Below are positions 41,450 through 50,330 of a stretch of DNA of 64,000 nt, piece by piece; the first letter of the stretch is position 1; each line of letters begins with the position of its first letter. The stretch covers positions 1 through 64,000 of the forward strand of contig VWZS01002681.1 in assembly GCA_013397075.1 (NCBI GenBank). Direction: 5' to 3'. The position numbers and the translations under genes are program-made. The stretch comes from Rhabdornis inornatus (lineage: Eukaryota; Chordata; Aves; Passeriformes; Rhabdornithidae). The notes under the pieces were generated by a model. It ran no database searches and was not told where the DNA came from. It saw only the letters and a program-made list of their open reading frames with translations.

Positions 41450-44400
41450 GCATTATCTCCATGGAGCGTGTGCTAAAATATAAAGGGTCTTGTTAGCAGT
41501 GATTCCTATGATTTCCAGATATCTCTGACTGCGGAAGCTGCTTGTTTCACTTCGCTGCAGGAATGACTGGTACCTATTACTAATTTGAAGAAACCAGATA
41601 CACCTCTATAAAAGTATATCACAATTCTGAAGACAGGAAATTAATTTTTTGTGTTGCTAAGTCAATGCTTACTGCCTGCCAGCAGTTTGGAAATGAAAGT
41701 AAACCCCCTACAAGAACAAAGGACATTCTTTTACTTCAATGCTAGAATTGAAGAAAATTCACTGCTGATTTAGAGTGGCAGAGCTAACTCTGCACATTCA
41801 TCACAAAGAAGCCTTTTGTCTGCTCTGTCTGCACAGAAGACTCTTTGATGTGCAGCTTTTTGTTTCTTCATACTGTAACTTCTGCTGGGTGATAAGTTGC
41901 ATTAACTTCAATGACTGGTTTTATGAAACAAAAATTGAAAGGAGAATATGGAGCAAAGACTATGGAAGGATTAGCAATAAAAATCACTTGTTTAGTTCAA
42001 TGTGCTTCCACTATGGCTGTTAAAAGAGGGAAAAAGTTGTACTGATAGATTATAAAAGTGCAGAATCCAAGCTTGGTGTTCTGCTTTTGGGCTTAGTGCG
42101 AGATTGCAACGTGGCATTCACTTACACGATATCTAAATAACTTCCAAAATAAATTTACTGTGCTTACAGATATAAAACATTTTTTTTTACATTTGTCAGT
42201 CTTGAAGCACTGATCAAACTAATATTCTATATTAGAGTGTAACAGTGTAAGATGCAGCTGCCTATCGACATAGTAACTTTAACAAAGATTCTCAAGAACA
42301 AATTTTAATGTACTTGGTGTATGAACTATGTTCACTTTCCTTTCATACATCGTCAACACATGGTAAATTAAGTCTTCCAGCTGTAATACAAATTAGCCAG
42401 CACAGTTAACTTGGCCAGTACAAGATGGTAATTTTGGGTCAAATAATGAGCATAGGCTATTGTAACTAGCAATAAATTTGGCCGATCTATAGTTCTGAAA
42501 ATAGTAATCTAACTGCATTACATAATCACGCTCATTATACAACTTTATGGATGGAAAATAAGAAAATAAGATCGGAGTAGAAGTCCAGACAGTTAAGTCA
42601 GAACTGAGCTGGTTCTGCTAGGGACTGGCAGACATATTTGACCAAGTCACTTAACAATGAATCAGTTTCCCTACAACTGGAATTCTGCAATCAATCTTCT
42701 TTTTAAAAACCATTTGATACCATCAAATTGAATTTTAAAAGGTTAGAAATTACTAAGATAATAACTAATAACTAAAATATACATTTCAGGTAACTGCTCT
42801 TCTATTTCTAATGACATCTTAGTTTTCCAACTGTGCACAAACTTCAAATTCCTTCTGCTTTTTCCCATACTGCAAGCATTTATGTACTGGCACTTAGGAT
42901 AGGCCCCCAGCTCCACTGCTTTCACAGAGGAAGAGTGAGATCTTCCCCTATCTTAATGACACCTCTTCACTGACCCTGCATCATCACTTCTCTTTAGATC
43001 AAAATAACCCTTCCTCAGGATGTCTTCTTTCCTATCCCAGCCTCTTCTGTTCACTGAAAGGACCTGGGCCCTTGTCCTTCACCCTCAGCCCCACGGCTTC
43101 ACTGTCCCTCCTGATACGTCCTTGGTGCCCAGGCAGGCTCAGCAAGGAGCAAAAGCTTAAGGACCAGACAAGCCATGACAGTCTCTCTGCAGTATCCTGG
43201 ATCCTGGCACTCAGCAAACATCCCAAAACATCACATCAGAGTAGCAGATGAGTGTTTCCATTCCCTACAGATGGGAATCTCCAGAACCTATCAGCTGCCT
43301 TTTACTTTTCTTGTTGATGTTTGACTGAGGTTCAGCTGGTTCTGATGCCTCCCCCAACGGTCCTTGTTCATCCTCACCTTTTCCCAGGGCACCACATTTG
43401 TTCTGTGATTGCACTTCTGCAGGCAGAGAAGGAGTCAAATGTAACAGTGCTCTCCATCTGATTTCTGTTGATTTCTCCTTTTTTCCCCGATGGTACAAAG
43501 CCTGCTGACCTCCTGTCACAGCTTCTTTTCCTCAGTTAGTTCCTTGGCTCCTGTGCATCCCTGATCTACACTCTAGTAGCAATTGTATCAGAAAAAAGCC
43601 TTGAGGTCTTCTCTTACTATAAAAATAATTTCAGATTTTTACCTGTGTACAAGAGAATGCTCATTTTCACAAGAAGTCACTCATCTTTCTGTAACTTGTG
43701 AAATTGGAAGAGCTTTGTTTCCTTTTTGGCAAATAACATGCAGGGATACAAGAGGCCTAAGACAGTAGTGATGTCCTTTTAGTGACATCTTTTTGTTCAG
43801 AGAGACAGAGAATCCACAGGTAACTCCTTTGTAGTAGAAGTGCTTGATGATCTTACTCGTCTACTGTGTGTGTGAGCCAAGAGCTGCTGAGCATTATCTC
43901 TGCACAACTGTGCCTGTGCAGGGTCTGGTGTTCAGTCACACCTCCTTCACACTTGGAGTAAAAGAATAGGAGTGAGAGGGGTGAAGAATGTGCTCAAACA
44001 GTTAAAAGGCTATGGATACTGATTGAAGAGTTGTCAATTTCATAGAAGTATTATAGAGCTAAAATCCTGCAGCTGGAAATCACCCTACAAGAAAATGTGA
44101 ACGGCTTGCCTCCCTATGCTTTAGGGCCAAGACATACTCAGGGTTAGAATTTGGGAATTCTGCCATCCAGCCGATTACTTCAGATTGTACAATGACCTTA
44201 GCTACAAAAATCAAATTAATAAATTCTGATCCAGTTACATTAAGTGAATATTCAAGTAGATAAAGCAAATTTACAATTAAACCTTTAAAATACAATCTAC
44301 ATTTACTAGTTTGAAAATCCACAGAGGGATAATTCTGCTGAAAATTTCCAGTATGGTAAAATCAACATACATTTGAATAGATTTACTAAAAACTTGCTGG

Positions 44401-45742
44401 GGTCAGGAGAAGAGTGTATTTATAATTCAGGCGTAGATTTTCAATCAATATATGTGCAATATTTATAATTACAGCAGTGACAAAAGGACACGATTTTAAA
44501 GTAGAATTGTTTCTGTGATTACATCAGTCAGTATTAGATGGAATACTGAGTCAGTCACTCATATTCATAACTGAGTGAAAAGCAAAATGTAATTAAGAAT
44601 GAAAGCTTTTCATCCCTTTAGAACATGCTTGGCAAGATCCTTCCAGAAATGGCACTGACTACACACATCCAACCTTAGGGACACATCTAGCACCCAGTGA
44701 TGATCCAAGCAGTGATAGGACATTGTGACCCCACAATAACTTTTAGCTGTCAAGAAGAATAGTCCACACAGTACTAATGCCACACTCTGGGAAATTTAAA
44801 GAGCTGTGAATCCCACGATACTGACATCCCTCATCAAACAGACAACAATCTGCAGCCATTTCTTTCTATCCCTAATCAGAAAAGGTATTGTTTGATACAG
44901 AGTAGGAAGTTTTCTTCCTCTGAAAGAAAGGCAATGACAACACTTAAGGCCTGGATTTATTAACCAGGGACATCTTCAAAAGAAAGGCTGGCAAAAATAA
45001 AAATTACGAGTTTACTCTGTTAACATGAGCATTGTGCCAACTCTGTCCATTACAAAAATCAAAGCACTCCAGGCCAAATTATATTCTTGCTAACATTGAT
45101 ATAGCCTTGAAGAAACTTCCCTGTTTGATTTTGTTACTTCAGATTCAGAAGGACTCAAATGAAAGCAGAAGTTAACCCAGTGTTTTGGCTTACAAAACAT
45201 TCCTGCATGGAACCAGATGACTGCACTGCACCACTGCCTAAACACCACGCATGGTTCCCAGAGCACATGGGCGAGGACAGAAAACAAACACTGCATCTAA
45301 ACAGTGTGGGAGAAGGTAAGGGGGTTTTAATTGCTTCAGGTTCATTAACTTTTACTTGTACATTCAAATTCTTTTTTTAACCTGCATACTTGATGACGAG
45401 CAAAATTAATATATTAATAATCTCAAAGTACTGTACCTTAGCACGTATGCTAAAGAAACATTCCTACTCCGCTCAATCATTTTGGAAGCCCTGAGCCCAG
45501 ATCTGTATCCTTGCTGTTGGGTTTCTAATGAAAAATATGCTGTGCTGCAGAGGCAGCACAAATCAATGTCTTAAGATAATCTGGACAATATGACTGCTTC
45601 ATTCTTACAAAACAAAGAACCAAGTAACTGAGCTGAGGAAGCAACTGAGTAAGCAGAGGACAGGAGAATTCTGTCACCCAGGAACGTTTGGTAACCCCAC
45701 TCACAGGAGGAAGAAAACTTAGTGAAAAGAAGCTGAGTCATC

Positions 45743-45780
45743 AAAAGGTAACAGAACCTGTGTAGGTTCTGCTACCTTTT
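45743..45780. repeat. Inverted repeat, 16-bp arms, 6-base loop
   Basis: AAAAGGTAACAGAACC (45743-45758) faces GGTTCTGCTACCTTTT (45765-45780). One extra pair is possible outside (45742/45781). The single non-complementary position is A.C on the plus strand but U.G on the minus strand, so RNA from the BCAR3 sense strand would be fully paired over 16-17 bp. Confidence 0.85.
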
Positions 45781-46413
45781 GCCATTCACTTTTGAGAGAC
45801 ATGAAGCGAGAAGAAAAATACATAATAATAAAGGATTTCCAGAGAAAGTTTAATCGAAATTTTTTCAAGTTACCTTGCAGATAACTGGCTTGCACAGCAC
45901 CACGTGGAATAAGAAAGCATCTGCTGTTCATATTTTACAGAAAGGAAAGAGCATCAGGCTGCCCACAGTCACCCAGCACAGTAGTTTCACAGCTGGAATA
46001 AAATTCCAGGTGTTTAAGATTAAATTACTAGGCCACAGATACACTTTTTCTCTGGAACTGCATAAGAGGAGCTGAGTTACAGTGTTGCCTGCAAAGCTGC
46101 AAAGGAACAATTTGACTGAAAATATTCACTGGCTTAGTGTTAATTAAAAAAATAAAAGCCCCAATGGTTACACCTAGATTTTGAAATGTAAGACAACAAC
46201 AACACTGTCAACTTTGATAATTATTAACTCAAGGGTGTAGTCTTTAAGACTGCTTTGGCTCTTAAGTAAACTGATAAACATTTTTTTTAAGAAAACAAAA
46301 AAGGGGACTTTTTAAGAATAGAATTTTAAAATACAGTGAAAGACATCACTTTGGATATTTTTGAAGGGTGTTTGACACAAGTCTTATGCATTTCTGAAAA
46401 GAAAAAAAAAAAA

Positions 46414-46442
46414 GAAGAAAGAAAGAAAGAAAGAAAGAAAGA
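46414..46442. repeat. (GAAA)n microsatellite
   Basis: About seven GAAA units follow an A-rich run that starts at 46402. Such a tract is likely to vary in length between individuals. Confidence 0.9.
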
Positions 46443-49010
46443 TTAAAAAACCAGATCAAATTAACTACAGAAAACATTCAAATTGTCTTGAAACAGACTC
46501 CCATCTCTCTGCAAATCAGATGTACTCCACTTTTGGCAAGAGGCAATAGCTGGGACTTCTCCAAATGTCCTGTTAAAGTGCTCCAAGAGATACCATATGA
46601 CTGCTCAGGTTTGGCATTATTAGGGAGCACCCTTGAAGTAAATGGCTTTGCAGCACCTGATCTCTTAATAGAACTACACAGAATTTACATTATAATCCCC
46701 CGTACAGATGATTTGGCATAACTGATCATGTGTCCCCAACTCCCCAAAGGTGCTGCTCTTGGGAATTCCTCCTGTCTACCCAAACCTATTCAAGAGGACA
46801 GAACATGCATTATTCCAACAACAACCATAAATAAGAGAATTGGAAGAGGTTCTTAACAGCTTCCTGCTGGCATCCTGGCAAACAAATTCTCCAATACCCC
46901 AACAATCACATGGCAATGACAGCCTTCACTGAGGAAAAGGTAGAGATGCAGAAGCATCTACAATGCAGAGCATTTATCTTCATGTTAAGAAAATAAATTT
47001 TTTAAAAAATACATCAAATTGTAAATTACCAAAAGAAACCTTTCCTGAAAGAGTTCTTTCCAGTACCCTCAGACCTTGTGCATCCCAGCATTTTTTCCTG
47101 TCAGTTTGAAGAGTGCTTTCTCTTGCACTAGACAGGTGAATCATTAGAGCAGTAGGGTTGTAATAATCCTCTCTGAAATGTACAGATAGGGTAGGGGTCC
47201 CATTTAGGTAATCTATGCATGAGAGCCTTCTCTGATCTCTTTCAACAAGTGTATTAATTACACTTGTTCATAGAGAAAGGTGGTGATACTCCTAACAAAC
47301 ATCTGTGGAAGCCCTGCAAATTTGGAAATTGCCATTTTAATACATTTTAAAACTCAAATCTTACCAAAAGTAATTGGATATACAGTACATAGCTCTACAG
47401 TACATTAACAGAAGTTAATGTTGAAACCCATGTTGTAAAAAGTCTCTCAAAGATCACGTCAATGTCACAAATAATGTCTATATTTATTTTAATCAATAGA
47501 AAACTACTATATGATGATAATATTTTTTGCCTGACATTGATGCACTTCCTGTCTTGTGTCAAGGTGTTCCTACCTCAGTCTCTCCTCCCATAAAAAATTA
47601 GCAAAATGGCATGTCGTTGAGCTCAGCAAAATTTCTCTGAGTGCCAGTAACTAAACCCAGCACAACTCTCTATTCCAAGAAACTTCTGCTCCTTGAAAAG
47701 GAACATAAAGTTGAAAGGAGCTGAAATGAAAGTCAGCTTGCAACAGAAGTGGACTTCAGACAGTCCCAGAAGAGGGAGTCCAAAGAACTGATCTGGGCCC
47801 ACGTGCCAGCAAAGGTTAATCAGATAGGTTGTTTTTGCCGATGACCACATTTCGTAAATTCATGACCCGTGAGCTGCCTTGTTTCTCATGCAGTAGCTCC
47901 ATCTGCTGTCCAAACGCAAAAGTGGACTTTGCACCAGGACAACATTTACAGAATAAAAAAGCAAAGCTACTTGAATATTTTGAAACATTTCTGGGAAAAT
48001 TCCAAATGTTTCCCTAGCCACTTCTCCTGCATGAATGAAATCAGCCTTTATCCACCTTTATAAACCAATTATCCACAACGAAAATATGAGAGGAAGTAAC
48101 AATCATGTGAATGTCACAATTTTTCACTCTTACAGTCTCAGAACCAGTATTGTGACAGAAAAGAACGGTTCTTCTCTGGTTCTTCACCATCCGCAGCCAC
48201 TTAGTGCCATGCTGTCCAAAGATGCCACACTCCCAGATCACACTGGTGAAGCACCAACACTCACTGCACCCCACAATGAACATGCCCAGGTGTCCACAAA
48301 CTACAAATGTTTACACTGATTCTTAGTAACTTACAAGAGATTTATTTGAATTGCACAAACATAAATTTAAGCTTATTATTCTGAAGATCAACTCATTTCT
48401 TAAAAACAAGACTTCTGTTTCTTTTCTGCAGTACAGGGCTTTGAGGAGTCAAGTTTTCCAGACTTTGCATTCCTTTACCAGGAGCACTATGAGGAGTTCT
48501 GTCCATAACAGAACAATTGTGGCAAAACCCAGAGCTTGCAAATTCGACCAGACCTGCTCTGAATCTTGCACAGCTTAGTGATTCTTGGTTTGCTTACAAA
48601 TGTTCTGGCTCAACAACAGTTTGTTTGCTTGGGGGTTGTACCTCCAATCTGGCACTTGCTGTAACTGCAGAACCCTGCCAGCAACCTCCTTTTCTGAGCA
48701 GCATTACAGGAACTATTTAGCCATCAGGCAGCTCAAGAGCTCTGACTTACTGCTGGCCACAGGCGCAGCAGCTTCCTGGGAATCACAGAACATACCGCCG
48801 GAGCGCCTGAGTCACCTCGGTTATGCATTCCACTCGCTATCTCAGCCCTGGATGCAATACCTCGGGGATTGTGTCTCCCAGTCAGTTTATTGTACACAAG
48901 TGCGATTTGCTTCCTTGTTCCTCAGATTTTAGGGTGCTTATTTACATGCTTTTCCCCACTCTTATGGATACCTGTACTTTTAAATTATGATGAAGTGCAG
49001 CAGGAGATTC
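46443..49010 (-). other. BCAR3 5' intron or upstream region, last part before the distal CpG cluster
   Basis: AT-rich, becoming less so toward 48.5 kb. An inverted repeat with 10-bp arms (AACAAGTGTA, 47244-47253 and 47259-47268) is present. Between 47.6 and 48.3 kb several frames on both strands stay open for 60-95 codons, without recognised homology. No confirmed exon. Confidence 0.5.
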
Positions 49011-49055
49011 TCACAAAGTTTTACTGCACAGGCCTCACTGCCCGGGGCCCTCCTC

Positions 49056-49105
49056 GGGCCTGTGCCGGCATCCCCCCGCCCCCTTCCCGAGCCGGCCACA
49101 GGCTC
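49056..49105. repeat. GC-rich imperfect hairpin
   Basis: GGGCCTGTGCCGGC (49056-49069) and GCCGGCCACAGGCTC (49091-49105) are complementary except for a one-base bulge and one mismatch, with a C-rich 21-base loop. It lies where I would look for a miR-760 orthologue near BCAR3, but the mature miR-760 sequence as I remember it is not present. Confidence 0.6.
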
Positions 49106-49466
49106 TGCTTGCAATATACCAGAGAGCAAGGTTAAAGAAAGAATAACCTCATACTCTTGTCTCTTGGGGTTTCTGTTATGCCTATTCATGATTTAAAAAA
49201 TTAGCACCGCGGACTTGTTTCAGACTAGAATTACAGCTTTTATGGAAAAATCTCTTTCCGAATCCACGGGGGAGGGCGGTGCTACTGAGCATTTACAAAT
49301 ATCTGGAGGAAGAGCTCCTCAATACAAGGCAATTACGGATTATAATTATATCCCTCGAGCATAAGGATCAATACTGGAAACGCCAGAGTGGGATGAGAAC
49401 AAATATTTTATGCTGATCACTGATGAAGACGGTCTTCCGTAAGAAATGAGGACGGAGCCCTGTGGC

Positions 49467-49516
49467 GAGCGCTGCCCAGGAAGCCGTGGGCTCCGCCCGG
49501 GCCGTGGGCAGCGCTC
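49467..49516. repeat. Perfect 12-bp GC-rich inverted repeat
   Basis: GAGCGCTGCCCA (49467-49478) recurs as its exact reverse complement at 49505-49516 with a 26-base GC-rich spacer. It lies inside the CpG patch about 200 bp before the tRNA gene. Confidence 0.85.
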
Positions 49517-49666
49517 AGGCAGCACGCGGGGGCTGCCGCGAGACTCGTTTGCGCAGCAGCGTGTCCGACAGCTGTATTCATGCTGGTTAAGAAAAATAAA
49601 ATTGAAAAAAAAAAAGGCAAAAAGTCCAAGCAGTCAGGGCTAACGCGTGACGGCGCGCGCAGGCTC

Positions 49667-49670
49667 TATA
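49667..49670 (+). promoter_or_regulatory. TATA-like element upstream of tRNA-Arg
   Basis: TATA within CTCTATAGAC lies 27-30 bases before the first base of the mature tRNA. This is the distance at which some Pol III tRNA genes carry a TFIIIB-favouring TATA-like sequence. It may be fortuitous. Confidence 0.4.
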
Positions 49671-49696
49671 GACGGTGCATGAAGATTCCAACAGGT

Positions 49697-49782
49697 GGCT
49701 CCGTGGCGCAATGGATAGCGCATTGGACTTCTAGAGGGTTGAAGGGATTCAAAGGTTCCGGGTTCGAGTCCCGGCGGAGTCG
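49697..49782 (+). tRNA. tRNA-Arg (anticodon TCT), intron-containing
   Basis: The gene decodes AGA arginine codons. The acceptor stem GGCTCCG pairs with CGGAGTC (one G.U pair), with discriminator G at 49782. The A box region is TGGCGCAATGG and the B box is GGTTCGAGTCC. The anticodon stem TTGGA/TTCAA holds the loop CT-TCT-A..A with anticodon at 49730-49732. A 13-base intron (49734-49746, GAGGGTTGAAGGG) interrupts after position 37, the canonical place for removal by the tRNA splicing endonuclease. All tRNA-Arg(UCU) genes of vertebrates that I recall carry such an intron. A T6 Pol III terminator follows at 49792. There is no encoded CCA, as expected in a eukaryote. Confidence 0.97.
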
Positions 49783-49791
49783 TGTCTTCCA

Positions 49792-49797
49792 TTTTTT
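49792..49797 (+). terminator. RNA polymerase III terminator of tRNA-Arg
   Basis: A run of six T, 10 bases after the discriminator base, followed by further T-rich sequence that could act as a backup stop. Confidence 0.85.
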
Positions 49798-49883
49798 CTT
49801 TTACTTTTTAAAATAAATAAATTTCCCCCGCCCCCTACGCCTTATGGGCGGAAATCTTCCCCCCGCGCTCTCCCGTCCCTTAC

Positions 49884-50300
49884 CTCAGCGCTGCAGGTAT
49901 CCGGTACGCCATACTCCTTCTCCCGTCAGCGAGGCTCTCCGGGCCCGCCTCCTGCCGTGCCTGGCGGTCTGGGGAACACTGGAACTGGAAGCGGCCGGCA
50001 ACAGCCGCCATCGCCCAAACCTGCCGCATCCGCTCGGCCCGAGGATACGAAGCTTCCTCACCGCCAGCGAGAAGGCGGAGCACCGGGAGAAGGGCTCTGC
50101 TCTCCTCCTCCTCCTCCCGGTCCCGCTGCTCTCAGGCACCGGGAGCAGGGCTCTGCTCTCCTCCTCCTCCTCCCGGGCCCGGCGCCCTCAGGCACCGGGA
50201 GAAGGCCTCTGCTGTCCTCCTCCTCCTGGGCCCGGCTCTCTGCTCCTGCTCCCCCGGCCCGAGCTCCGCCAGAGCGGTCAGAACCGACCACCAGCCCCGT
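49884..50300 (-). other. BCAR3: Putative distal untranslated first exon
   Basis: The left edge is set by the donor CTGAG|GTAAGG (GT at 49882-49883 read on the minus strand). The right edge is unknown and set only by the end of CpG-rich sequence. Assignment to BCAR3 is inferred from strand and position. Confidence 0.3.
50081..50245. repeat. 56-bp minisatellite, about 2.9 copies
   Basis: Units start at 50081, 50137 and 50193, each with CACCGGGAG followed by (A/C)(A/G)GG.CTCTGCT.TCC and then CTCCTCCTCC. The first two units are full length and the third is truncated. The unit is GC-rich and strongly strand-asymmetric. Because 56 is not a multiple of 3, the frame shifts between copies, so it is not a protein repeat. 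Confidence 0.85.
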
Positions 50301-50330
50301 GAGGCCGCTGCGCTTCCAGGACAGCGTCCG

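Larger units (their letters stand above)
32950..46380 (-). other. BCAR3 5' intron, third part
   Basis: AT-rich intron. Small features inside it are a CAA-rich microsatellite (41423-41449), a hairpin (45743-45780) and a more GC-rich patch near 43.0-43.5 kb whose minus-strand frames have a polar, somewhat protein-like composition but no recognised identity. A 122-codon minus frame at 37519-37887 is also unidentified. No confirmed genes. Confidence 0.55.
49020..49700 (-). promoter_or_regulatory. Distal CpG cluster left of the tRNA gene
   Basis: Three CpG/GC-rich patches (about 49.02-49.11, 49.44-49.57 and 49.64-49.70 kb) are separated by AT-rich sequence. In human the distal BCAR3 start is, from memory, about 0.4 kb on the BCAR3 side of the orthologous tRNA gene, which would correspond to about 49.2-49.3 kb here. 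Minus-strand donor candidates are GCA|GTGAGG near 49036 and GCA|GTAAGT near 48745. This is one of two candidate distal BCAR3 promoters. Confidence 0.45.
1..50300 (-). other. BCAR3: BCAR3 transcription unit (5' part; runs off the left edge)
   Basis: The first coding exon of BCAR3 is recognised at 2124-2440 on the minus strand, so the gene continues beyond the left edge. CpG islands at about 8.4-9.2 kb and 49.0-50.3 kb lie upstream on the same strand and carry good minus-strand splice donors (GTGAGA ending an exon at 9017; GTAAGG ending an exon at 49884). I infer that both are promoters with untranslated first exons. In human, the distal BCAR3 start lies a few hundred bases from a tRNA-Arg(UCU) gene (from memory), and the same tRNA gene lies at 49697 here. 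The right boundary is therefore an inference, and it could lie on either side of the tRNA gene. No other protein-coding gene is seen inside the unit. Confidence 0.6.
49820..50330 (-). promoter_or_regulatory. BCAR3: CpG island right of the tRNA gene, candidate distal BCAR3 promoter
   Basis: The densest distal CpG island. On the minus strand CAGCGCTGAG|GTAAGG forms a strong donor that ends an exon at 49884. A transcript starting at about 50.0-50.3 kb would therefore splice leftward with the tRNA gene inside its first intron. The strong donor favours a minus-strand Pol II transcript, most simply BCAR3. A noncoding divergent transcript is possible. The long frames here in several phases reflect composition and a tandem repeat. 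Confidence 0.5.

Noticed and set aside
48900..49400. miR-760 orthologue
   Set aside because: I looked for the remembered mature sequence (core GGCTCTGGGTCTGTGGGG) and its complement near the BCAR3 start and did not find it.
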